Positions 17,757 to 25,807 of a stretch of DNA of 64,000 nt are shown piece by piece. The stretch spans positions 1 to 64,000 of the forward strand of contig CAJUTQ010000101.1 of assembly GCA_910589265.1 (NCBI GenBank). Reading direction: 5' to 3'. The position numbers and the translations under genes were made by a program. The notes under the pieces are model-generated. The model ran no database searches. It was not told the origin of the DNA and worked only from the letters and a program-made list of their open reading frames with translations. This stretch comes from an uncultured Lachnospiraceae bacterium (GTDB lineage: Bacteria; Bacillota; Clostridia; Lachnospirales; Lachnospiraceae). How positions within the stretch are numbered: the first letter of the stretch is position 1; each line of letters begins with the position of its first letter.

Positions 17757-18419
17757 ATGTTGAAAATTAGAGAACCTGGCAGTGCCATAACCCACTTTGT
17801 TGCCATGCTTTTTGCCATTATTGCAGCAGCGCCATTGTTGATAAAAGCTAGCAGCACCTCTGGCTATATTCATATTATAGCTATGTCTATTTTTATATTA
17901 AGCATGATTTTGTTATATGGGGCCAGTACCACATACCATTCCATTAACTTATCCCAACGTATTATAAAAACTTTTCGTAAAATCGATCACATGATGATTT
18001 TTGTCCTCATTGCTGGTTCTTATACGCCTGTCTGCATGATTGTCCTAGGCGGTACTACTGGTTATACCATGTTAGCCGTCATATGGGGCATTGCCCTTTT
18101 AGGCATTATATTAAAAGGTCTATGGATTACCTGCCCAAAATGGTTTTCCTCCCTTCTCTATATTGCCATGGGCTGGACATGCATTTTTGCCTTTGCACAA
18201 ATAAAGTCCTCCCTTTCCCAGAACGCTTTTCTTTTACTTCTGGCAGGAGGCATTGTATACACAGTAGGAGGTATCTTATATGCATTGAAATTTAAAGGAT
18301 TTAATGCCAAACATATAAGCTTTGGCTCCCATGAAATCTTCCACCTCTTTGTTATGGGAGGAAGCGCCTGCCATTTTATATTTATGTACCAGTTTATTGC
18401 CACAATGCCCCTTTCATAA
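17757..18419 (+). CDS. Hemolysin III / TrhA-family membrane protein (PAQR)
   Basis: The true start is ATG 17757 (MLKIREPGSAITHFVAML), 8 bases after AAGGAG. The 220-residue protein has seven hydrophobic segments and the PAQR motif set: GSAITHFVAMLFAI in helix 1, STTYHSINLSQ in the second segment, IDHMMIFVLIAGSYTP, and HEIFHLFVMGGSACHF at the C-terminus, whose His residues with the first-segment Ser/Asp form the metal site of the CREST hydrolase superfamily. Family members maintain membrane energetics or lipid homeostasis; true haemolytic activity is doubtful. It is monocistronic, between palindromic operators and a strong terminator. Confidence 0.9.
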   Translation: MLKIREPGSAITHFVAMLFAIIAAAPLLIKASSTSGYIHIIAMSIFILSMILLYGASTTYHSINLSQRIIKTFRKIDHMMIFVLIAGSYTPVCMIVLGGTTGYTMLAVIWGIALLGIILKGLWITCPKWFSSLLYIAMGWTCIFAFAQIKSSLSQNAFLLLLAGGIVYTVGGILYALKFKGFNAKHISFGSHEIFHLFVMGGSACHFIFMYQFIATMPLS

Positions 18420-18444
18420 CGAATATTGAAATGGATTAAAAAAG

Positions 18445-18487
18445 CGGACAGCTGAAGCAGAAAATGTGTTCAGCTGTCCGTCTTTTT
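18445..18487 (+). terminator. Terminator of the hemolysin III gene
   Basis: A perfect 12-bp stem CGGACAGCTGAA/TTCAGCTGTCCG is followed by TCTTTTT. Confidence 0.88.
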
Positions 18488-18701
18488 AACAAATACCAAC
18501 ATCCATTATTTGTTCTATGTAATGGAATTGCCCTTTTTAAGGCAATCCCATGTTCTCTATCTAAAGCAATCGAATAGGACCGTATATCACCCAAAAATAT
18601 AATAATGCAAGTAAGAGAAAAACGATTGCATGTTTTCTGATAAGAAATCCCTTCGATTTATATATTATTATACTCTAGATTTCTCTTTTGGTGCCCGGTC
18701 T

Positions 18702-19625
18702 TTATTCTAAATAATCCAAAGGATTTATAGGATTTTCTCCTTTTCTCATTTCAAAAAATACATGGGCTCCTTCGGAACTATAATATTTTGTAGGCTGTTC
18801 AATGTAGCCAAGCACAACACCTTCGTCTACAATCTGCCCTTCTTCCCAAGGAATATCTTTTAGTTGCCCATATACTGTTGTAAATCCATTTCCTACATCA
18901 ATTTGAATGTAATTTCCCAGCTCCTCGTTATGTGATACCCCAATCACTTCTCCTCTGTGAGAAGCTACTACAGGCATATCAATCTCTCCAGAAATTAAAA
19001 TGCCTGGATTATATTTATATTGTTTCAATGTAGGAAAGTAAATGGTCTGATCCATACTGTATCGAAGGACCACATTTCCAGCAATAGGCCATTTTAAAGT
19101 AGTTCCCTCTGCAAAATCCTTTTGACCTCCTGCTGCCATGGTTGCCACTTTATCTCTTTCTTCTTGCTCTTTCTCTTCCTGACTCTGATCCTTATTTGCT
19201 GCATCTTCTTCCTGTTTGCTGACTTCTGTTCCTTCTTTCTTTTCTTCCTCTTCCTGTACCTTATCTTCTCCAGGCTCCTTTGCATCTGCCTCTGCCCTTC
19301 TTTGTACCATAATATCATCACTAACTTCATCTGTGGCATCCATTACGTTGTCTAAGCCAAACATCATGTCTTCTTCTTTATAGTTGTTTGCCTTCACTTG
19401 TTCGGCTGCTGTTTCTTTTTTCTCTGTTTCCTTTTTTTCAGTTTCTGTACTTTCTTTTTCCTTTGTGTCTAATTGGCTTAAGTCTACATAAGAGCCATCC
19501 GAAGGGGCAGGAGAACTATAATACATATTGACTCCTGCTAATGTCAATGCGGATATAAAGCATAGCCCTAAAATAACATAAAACCACTTTCCATTGTTAA
19601 AATTAAATGTTTGTCTTCTTCTCAT
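18702..19625 (-). CDS. spoIIQ: SpoIIQ-like M23-family protein, catalytically dead
   Basis: The 307-residue protein has an N-terminal membrane helix (WFYVILGLCFISALTLAGVNMYY, about 14-36), a roughly 130-residue Glu/Lys/Gln-rich linker and a C-terminal M23/LytM fold (about 190-307). Where active M23 enzymes have H...GID and HLHFE, this protein has YNPGILISG and HVFFEMR. The zinc His and Asp of the first motif and the second His of the last are lost, so it should not cleave peptidoglycan. It directly follows spoIID (42-base gap), the usual clostridial order. I infer SpoIIQ: anchored in the forespore membrane, pairing with SpoIIIAH across the septum during engulfment. Confidence 0.82.
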   Translation of the reverse strand: MRRRQTFNFNNGKWFYVILGLCFISALTLAGVNMYYSSPAPSDGSYVDLSQLDTKEKESTETEKKETEKKETAAEQVKANNYKEEDMMFGLDNVMDATDEVSDDIMVQRRAEADAKEPGEDKVQEEEEKKEGTEVSKQEEDAANKDQSQEEKEQEERDKVATMAAGGQKDFAEGTTLKWPIAGNVVLRYSMDQTIYFPTLKQYKYNPGILISGEIDMPVVASHRGEVIGVSHNEELGNYIQIDVGNGFTTVYGQLKDIPWEEGQIVDEGVVLGYIEQPTKYYSSEGAHVFFEMRKGENPINPLDYLE

Positions 19626-19666
19626 AGATAATCACCTCCCTTTTAGGGTTGCCTGATTATCTGTCT

Positions 19667-20599
19667 TTATGCACCATAAGGCTTGATTTCTACATCTTGA
19701 TAGTAATAATTAATAATTTCCCTGTATGTATACCCCCTTTTTGCCATTTCATTGGCTCCATATTGGCTAAGTCCAGCTCCATGGCCTAACCCCTTTACTG
19801 TAAAACGAATGTTACCTTCCAATTCATCTATGGAAAAATGGGCGGATGGCAAGTCCATCCATTTTCGGAATTCTTCCCCCCTAATTTTTGTTTCTTTTAT
19901 TTTTAATTCTTCTACATATCCTGCCTCATCTATTTTTGTAATGTCCACCTTTTCTAAAAACTCGCCTTTCTCTAAAGAAATATCTCCTCTCTGCTTATGG
20001 ATTCTATTCACTACTTCCTCCTCATCCATATAGAGGATACTCAAAAACTGTTCTGAATCAATATCCCAAGGACTTTCTATTGGGCAAAGATATGCATATC
20101 CTTCTATCCTCCTTGTCATTCCTCCACTCACAGCATGATAGGCTCCATCAATGAGCTCCTGGTCATAATATATTACTTCCTTTTCTGTTTCCCTTGCCAG
20201 TTTCTCTAGTTTTATGTAATCATTCTGAAACTCATCATATCCTATGGAACGCTGTAATTTTTCTGGTTCCATATATGTTTGGCTCATCTGCTTGCTGTCT
20301 ATTTCTTTCTTTCCATCCATTTCCCGATAAGTGTTTGTTCTGGCAATAATAATCTGAGCCTTTAAAGCCTCTTCCTCACTTCTCCCATCCATACATCCCA
20401 TTACAACTCCTATTACATATTCATCTACTGTTAGCCTTGCCTCTCCAAGTATAATCCTCTCCTCCCCGCCTTCCCCTACTCTTTCATGGAAGGCGAGAAT
20501 CTCCTCCTTCCTCCCATTGACTAGGGTTGTAAAAGCATATGGAAGAAGTATGAGAAATAGGAGAAGAATTCCCCCATCTTTTATTTTTTTCTTTAACAT
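19667..20599 (-). CDS. spoIID: Stage II sporulation protein D (lytic transglycosylase)
   Basis: The 310-residue protein starts with a membrane anchor (GGILLLFLILLPYAFTTLV). The SpoIID core reads LTVDEYVIGVVMGCM (about 55-69), EEALKAQIIIARTNTYREM (about 75-95), GAYHAVSGGMTR (about 150) and the C-terminal GLGHGAGLSQYGANEMAKRGYTYREIINYYY, the family hallmark. In sporulation SpoIID degrades septal glycan strands to allow engulfment, working with SpoIIM/SpoIIP in the mother cell. It heads a two-gene operon with spoIIQ and has a sigma-E-like promoter. Confidence 0.93.
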   Translation of the reverse strand: MLKKKIKDGGILLLFLILLPYAFTTLVNGRKEEILAFHERVGEGGEERIILGEARLTVDEYVIGVVMGCMDGRSEEEALKAQIIIARTNTYREMDGKKEIDSKQMSQTYMEPEKLQRSIGYDEFQNDYIKLEKLARETEKEVIYYDQELIDGAYHAVSGGMTRRIEGYAYLCPIESPWDIDSEQFLSILYMDEEEVVNRIHKQRGDISLEKGEFLEKVDITKIDEAGYVEELKIKETKIRGEEFRKWMDLPSAHFSIDELEGNIRFTVKGLGHGAGLSQYGANEMAKRGYTYREIINYYYQDVEIKPYGA

Positions 20600-20618
20600 G
20601 TCTCTCTCACCTTATACT

Positions 20619-20646
20619 ATCCTATGTTATTTTTTCCATTTTATGT
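20619..20646 (-). promoter_or_regulatory. Sigma-E-like promoter of spoIID
   Basis: On the minus strand ACATAAA (20640-20646) and CATAGGAT (20619-20626) are 13 bases apart, close to the mother-cell sigma-E consensus (ATA-type -35, CATACAAT -10). SpoIID belongs to the sigma-E regulon in other spore formers. Confidence 0.5.
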
Positions 20647-20666
20647 AAATAAGATAGAAAACACAA

Positions 20667-20693
20667 AGACGCCCCACATAAAGTGAAGCGTCT
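20667..20693 (-). terminator. Terminator of the aconitase-like gene
   Basis: AGACGCTTCAC and GTGGGGCGTCT pair around TTTAT on the minus strand and are followed by a T-rich tail. Confidence 0.7.
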
Positions 20694-20706
20694 AAACATC
20701 CATGCA

Positions 20707-23001
20707 TTATGCTGATATTCTATTGTAATTAATAAGACATCCTTTTAAAATAATCTCCCTCTCACCTTCTGTCAATTCTCCTATTGTCAGGGAAAATTCT
20801 TTCATCCCCTTTTCTCCTACTACGTAAGCTGTCACCACTTCCTTCTTTTCTTGTACTTCTTTACGTATATTTGGCAAAAATAGAAACTCTTTATTGTGGA
20901 AAGGAAGCTCTCCCTTTTCAATTAGAAAAGGAAGCATTCCCCAGTTAATTAAATTTGAGCGGTATCTTTTCGTAGCATATTCATTGGCAATATTTGCCCA
21001 TCCACCTAAAACCTTCTGACAGGACGCAGCCTGCTCCCTGGCAGATCCATCCCCAGGCTTTACTGCAAAGATCGTACTTCCTATCCCTGTATTCTTCATG
21101 TCCGCCTCTGGGAATTGTTTGCGAATTATTTCTACAATATTTTGCAGTTCTCCGTTAGCCTTTACTGGATCTTCCCCTGCAATCCTTGCTTTTTCTGCCT
21201 TTTGTATTTCTTTTGCCAAACCTACATAGTCAGGATCCTTTCTGGACAAGGTAAACTCTGCCAATCCTAGTGGATTGGAACGATAAGAAGATGTTTCTCC
21301 TGAAGGAATAAGCTCATCTGTTGTAGTGACTGGATCATGTATTTCAGAGACAACCTTTAATATAAGATTATCTGGTAAAGGTGACATGGATGGCCAATCT
21401 TTAATATTAGGGCCTAATTTAATAGGCTCATCAGGATTCCCTTTTCCTTTGCTGTCAAAAACTCTGTTCTCGTATATAGTTTTGTCAAAGAAATATGGAT
21501 GTGCTTTCAAAGATAGATCTACTTGAGTGGCAGGAGTTAAAAACCCTTTATTTACTGCTGTCGCAGCAATAGAACGGGCGTCCATTAGAGCAACCGATGA
21601 GATCTGCCCACTCTGCAGTTTGGAGCCCTCTCGATTAGGAAAATTTCTTGTGGAATGTCGTATGCTGAAGGCCTGATTAGCAGGAGTGTCCCCTGCCCCA
21701 AAGCAAGGCCCGCAAAAAGCGGTTTTGACAATCGCTCCTGTACTTAGAAGCTTTGCCACGGATCCATTGCGTACTAATTCCATATAAACAGGGGTGGAAG
21801 CTGGATAAACACTTAAGGTGAACTCATCAGGGCCTATGCTTGCTCCCTCTAAAATATCAGCTGCAGCGCAAATATTTTCAAATCCTCCTCCTGCACATCC
21901 TGCTATAATTCCCTGTTCCACATAAAGTCTGTTATCTCTTACTTTATCCATAAGGCTGAATTCTACCTGCTCCCCTAAGCTGATCAATGCTTTTTTCTCC
22001 ACTTCCCTTAGAATATCCGTTAAATTTGCATTAAGCTCTTCAATGGTATATGTATTGCTTGGATGGAAAGGCATTGCAATCATGGGCCTTATTTCACTTA
22101 AATCTACGATAATCATTCCATCATAGTAAGCAGCATCCCCTGGATTTAATTCCTTGTATTCTTCCTTCCTTCCATGGATTTCATAAAACTCCTTAATACC
22201 TTCGTCTGTTCTCCAAATAGAAGAAAGGCATGTTGTCTCCGTTGTCATTACGTCAATGCCAATTCGAAAATCAGCACTTAAAGAAGACACCCCAGGACCT
22301 ATAAATTCCATTACTTTATTATTTACATAGCCATTTGCAAATACTTCCCCTATAATAGCAAGAGCAACGTCCTGGGGACCTACTCCTTCTATGGGCTTTC
22401 CTTTTAAATATACACCTACTACTTCTGGCATATTTATATCATAAGTCTGGCATAAAAGCTGTTTTACCAGCTCTGGGCCTCCCTCACCCATAGCCATTGT
22501 CCCCAAAGCCCCATATCGGGTATGGCTGTCAGAGCCAAGTATCATTTTCCCCCCTCCTGCCATCATTTCTCTGGCATATTGGTGGATTACCGCCTGATGA
22601 GGTGGGACATAAACTCCCCCATATTTTTTTGCGCAAGACAAACCAAACATATGATCGTCTTCATTGATTGTCCCTCCTACAGCACATAAACTATTATGAC
22701 AGTTGGTCAGTACATAGGGTACTGGAAACTTTTCTAGCCCAGAAGCCCTAGCTGTTTGAATAATCCCTACAAAGGTAATATCATGAGATGCCAATTGATC
22801 AAATTTTAACTTTAACTTGTCCATATTGTTTGATGTATTATGCTTCTCTAAAATTCCAAAGGCAATTGTCTCTTTTTTTGCCTCTTCCTTCCCTATATCT
22901 CTTCCTGTTTTATTTTTTATGAGCAGCTCTGCTTGGGCATTATCAGGAATAATCTCTGTCCCATTAAGTAAATATGCCCCAGAATCAAATAATTGTATCA
23001 T
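20707..23001 (-). CDS. Aconitase-family hydratase (YbhJ-like)
   Basis: The ATG at 23001 (MIQLFDSGAYLL) follows AAGGAGG. The 764-residue protein is a full-length aconitase-superfamily iron-sulfur enzyme: TNCHNSLCAVGGT and ILGSDSHTRYGALGTMAMGEGG (about 155-180) in the N-terminal domains. The [4Fe-4S] ligands are in GCAGGGFENIC (about 370) and FCGPCFGAGDTPA (about 445). A swivel domain (MDARSIAATAVNKGFLTPA, then RYRSNLINWGMLPFLIEKGE) ends the protein. It most resembles the long hydratase branch that includes E. coli YbhJ, rather than leuC. No citrate synthase or isocitrate dehydrogenase adjoins, so the natural substrate is open. Confidence 0.85.
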   Translation of the reverse strand: MIQLFDSGAYLLNGTEIIPDNAQAELLIKNKTGRDIGKEEAKKETIAFGILEKHNTSNNMDKLKLKFDQLASHDITFVGIIQTARASGLEKFPVPYVLTNCHNSLCAVGGTINEDDHMFGLSCAKKYGGVYVPPHQAVIHQYAREMMAGGGKMILGSDSHTRYGALGTMAMGEGGPELVKQLLCQTYDINMPEVVGVYLKGKPIEGVGPQDVALAIIGEVFANGYVNNKVMEFIGPGVSSLSADFRIGIDVMTTETTCLSSIWRTDEGIKEFYEIHGRKEEYKELNPGDAAYYDGMIIVDLSEIRPMIAMPFHPSNTYTIEELNANLTDILREVEKKALISLGEQVEFSLMDKVRDNRLYVEQGIIAGCAGGGFENICAAADILEGASIGPDEFTLSVYPASTPVYMELVRNGSVAKLLSTGAIVKTAFCGPCFGAGDTPANQAFSIRHSTRNFPNREGSKLQSGQISSVALMDARSIAATAVNKGFLTPATQVDLSLKAHPYFFDKTIYENRVFDSKGKGNPDEPIKLGPNIKDWPSMSPLPDNLILKVVSEIHDPVTTTDELIPSGETSSYRSNPLGLAEFTLSRKDPDYVGLAKEIQKAEKARIAGEDPVKANGELQNIVEIIRKQFPEADMKNTGIGSTIFAVKPGDGSAREQAASCQKVLGGWANIANEYATKRYRSNLINWGMLPFLIEKGELPFHNKEFLFLPNIRKEVQEKKEVVTAYVVGEKGMKEFSLTIGELTEGEREIILKGCLINYNRISA

Positions 23002-23109
23002 ATACGTCCTCCTTTTCCAACGTTTTTGCTTCCTGTCCATATAGCAGTTGTTATTATAGCATACTCTTACTGCAAAATCAAAAACTCATCATTATATAGT
23101 TCCTTATGG

Positions 23110-23149
23110 AAAAATCCACCAAACATGCCTTTTGTCTGGTGGATTTTTT
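23110..23149 (-). terminator. Terminator of glgP
   Basis: AAAAATCCACCA and TGGTGGATTTTT form a 12-bp stem with T-runs on both strands. It lies between glgP and the aconitase-like gene, both minus strand, so it ends the glgP transcript. Confidence 0.8.
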
Positions 23150-23194
23150 AACAACGCTTTCTAATGTCTTGTATTCTCGTCTATAAACTTACCT

Positions 23195-25699
23195 TTATTT
23201 CTTTTTTATTTTGCCTTTCTCATTTTTCTTAGGAAGCACTACTTTATCCAGCTTCCAAATTTCGTCTACATACTCTTGTATCGTTCTATCTGAAGTGAAC
23301 TTACCGCTGCACGCAACGTTTAAGATCCCACTCTTCGCCCATTTTTTCTCATCTTTGTACGCTTCTTCCACCCTTTTCTGGGCATCTGCATAGGCTCTAA
23401 AATCTGCGAGTATGAAGTATGTATCTGCCTTTGCAGTGCTTTTTGTATTCAAAAGGGAATTATACAAGTCTCTAAACAAATCTGGATCTTGAGGAGCAAA
23501 AGCACCATTAATTAGCTGCATGAGCACTTTTCGAATATCTGGATCATTGTTAAAAATGTCCATGGGATTGTATCCCCCATAGCTTTCGTACCGAATAACC
23601 TCATCAGAACGAAGTCCGAAAATAAAGGCATTTTCTTCTCCTACTTCTTCTACAATTTCCACATTGGCACCGTCCATTGTTCCAAGGGTTAACGCCCCAT
23701 TCAACATGAATTTCATATTTCCTGTGCCAGAAGCTTCCTTACTGGCTGTAGATATTTGTTCCGAGACATCAGCAGCGGCAAAAATCCACTCTGCATTGGA
23801 AACTTTATAATCCTCAATAAATACTACTTTAATTTTACCATCAATGGAAGGGTCATTATTCACCACATCAGCGATAGAGTTGATAAGTTTAATAGTCAAT
23901 TTGGCGTTGCGGTATCCTGCTGCTGCCTTTGCCCCAAAAATAAAAGTTCTTGGATAAAATTCCATATCTGGTCGTTCTTTTAGCTGGTTATACAAATGCA
24001 TAATATGTAATGCATTTAGGAGCTGTCGTTTATATTCATGAAGCCTTTTTACCTGAACATCAAAAATGGATCTTGGATTTACTTCCACTCCGTTATGCTG
24101 TAAGATGTAGTCTGCCAGCCTAACCTTATTCTGGTATTTGATATTCATAAATTCCTGCTGAGCTTTCTCATCATCCGCATAGATTTTCAGCTTATTAATT
24201 TTTCTCAAGTCTGTAATCCAATCATTTCCCACGTGATTGCTTACCCACTGGGCTAATAGAGGATTACCATGGAGGAGAAATCTTCTTTGAGTAATTCCAT
24301 TTGTTTTATTATTAAATTTTTCTGGCATCATTTCATAGAAGTCTTTTAATTCTTCTTTTTTTAATATTTCAGTGTGGAGCCTTGCAACCCCATTTACAGA
24401 ATATCCAGATGCAATGGCCAAATGTGCCATTTTTACCTGCCCGTCATAAATTATTGCCATCTTTCTTACTTTTTCATAATCACCAGGATATTTTTCTTCT
24501 ATTTTTGCTACAAACCTTCGGTTAATCTCTTCAATAATTTGATATATTCTTGGAAGGAGCCTTGAAAATAATTCAATAGGCCATTTTTCCAATGCTTCAG
24601 CCATAATTGTATGATTTGTATAAGCGCATGTCTTTGTCGTTATATTCCATGCCTCGTCCCATGAGAGATAATAATCATCCATAAGTATACGCATTAATTC
24701 TGCAATAGCCACTGTAGGATGAGTATCGTTCAATTGGAAGGTCACTTTTTCGTGGAACTTTTGAATCTTATCATGCTTTCTCATATATTTTTCCACTGCT
24801 TCTTGAACACTGGCGGAAATAAAGAAATACTGCTGCTTTAAGCGTAGTTCCTTACCTGCATAATGGTTGTCGTTGGGATACAAAACTTCTACAATATTTC
24901 TAGCCAAGTTTTCCTGCTCTACTGCTTTATGATAGTCCCCTTTGTCAAAAGAATCTAGTTTAAAACATTCCACTGGCTGGGCATCCCAAATGCGCAAGGT
25001 ATTTACAATTCCATTTCCATAACCAACAATAGGAATATCATAAGGGATTGCATGAACCGACTGATAACCTTCCTGCACAAAATTCTGCCTGCCGTTTTCA
25101 TCTACTAAAATGGATACATATCCCCCAAACTTCACTTCTTTGGCATACTCTGGCCTCCGAAGTTCAAAAGGATTTCCATCTTGCAGCCAATTATCCGGCA
25201 CCTCCACTTGATAGCCATTTTCAATCTTTTGCTTAAACATCCCATAGCGGTAACGAATTCCGCACCCATAAGCAGAATATCCAAGGGTTGCCAAAGAATC
25301 TAAAAAGCAGGCGGCAAGTCTTCCCAATCCCCCATTTCCAAGAGCTGCATCTGGTTCCTGATCCTCCACCAGATTTATATTAATACCCAATTCTTCCAAG
25401 CAGTCCTCTACTGCATCATAAGCCTTCAGGTTAATTAAATTATTGCCAAGAGCCCTTCCCATTAAAAATTCCATGGATAAATAATAAACGGTTTTTGGAT
25501 CCTGCTTTTCATATTCTCTTTGTGTATTCAACCAGCTATCCACAATTACATCTTTAATTGCATAAGAAACCGCTTGAAAAATCTGCTGCTCAGAAGCTTC
25601 CTCTATTGTTTTACGATATAGGGTCTTTACATTATAAAGAACGCTTCTTTTGAACAGTTCTCTATCAAATTCTGTTGCCAGCTCTGCTTTCTTGAGCAT
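23195..25699 (-). CDS. glgP: Glycogen/starch phosphorylase
   Basis: The ATG at 25699 (MLKKAELATEFD) has an ideal AGGAGGG six bases upstream; the longer frame is unneeded. At 834 residues it has normal family length. It has the N-terminal EYEKQDPKTVYYLSMEFLMGRALGNNL, the nucleotide/sugar pocket ALGNGGLGRLAACFLDS (about 118-134), FQLNDTHPTVAIAELMR (about 320) and the pyridoxal-phosphate lysine in EASGTGNMKFMLNG (about 663). It releases glucose-1-phosphate from glycogen. Together with glgC and glgD further along the window it completes a glycogen storage cycle. Confidence 0.97.
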   Translation of the reverse strand: MLKKAELATEFDRELFKRSVLYNVKTLYRKTIEEASEQQIFQAVSYAIKDVIVDSWLNTQREYEKQDPKTVYYLSMEFLMGRALGNNLINLKAYDAVEDCLEELGININLVEDQEPDAALGNGGLGRLAACFLDSLATLGYSAYGCGIRYRYGMFKQKIENGYQVEVPDNWLQDGNPFELRRPEYAKEVKFGGYVSILVDENGRQNFVQEGYQSVHAIPYDIPIVGYGNGIVNTLRIWDAQPVECFKLDSFDKGDYHKAVEQENLARNIVEVLYPNDNHYAGKELRLKQQYFFISASVQEAVEKYMRKHDKIQKFHEKVTFQLNDTHPTVAIAELMRILMDDYYLSWDEAWNITTKTCAYTNHTIMAEALEKWPIELFSRLLPRIYQIIEEINRRFVAKIEEKYPGDYEKVRKMAIIYDGQVKMAHLAIASGYSVNGVARLHTEILKKEELKDFYEMMPEKFNNKTNGITQRRFLLHGNPLLAQWVSNHVGNDWITDLRKINKLKIYADDEKAQQEFMNIKYQNKVRLADYILQHNGVEVNPRSIFDVQVKRLHEYKRQLLNALHIMHLYNQLKERPDMEFYPRTFIFGAKAAAGYRNAKLTIKLINSIADVVNNDPSIDGKIKVVFIEDYKVSNAEWIFAAADVSEQISTASKEASGTGNMKFMLNGALTLGTMDGANVEIVEEVGEENAFIFGLRSDEVIRYESYGGYNPMDIFNNDPDIRKVLMQLINGAFAPQDPDLFRDLYNSLLNTKSTAKADTYFILADFRAYADAQKRVEEAYKDEKKWAKSGILNVACSGKFTSDRTIQEYVDEIWKLDKVVLPKKNEKGKIKKK

Positions 25700-25807
25700 T
25701 GTGTTCCCTCCTGTCATTTCTTTTGTTTCTTTTCTTTCCCCTGCCGCTATTTTTCTGTCATTATTCATTATAACCTAATCCTTTCTTTTATGCAATTGCG
25801 TTGCCTC

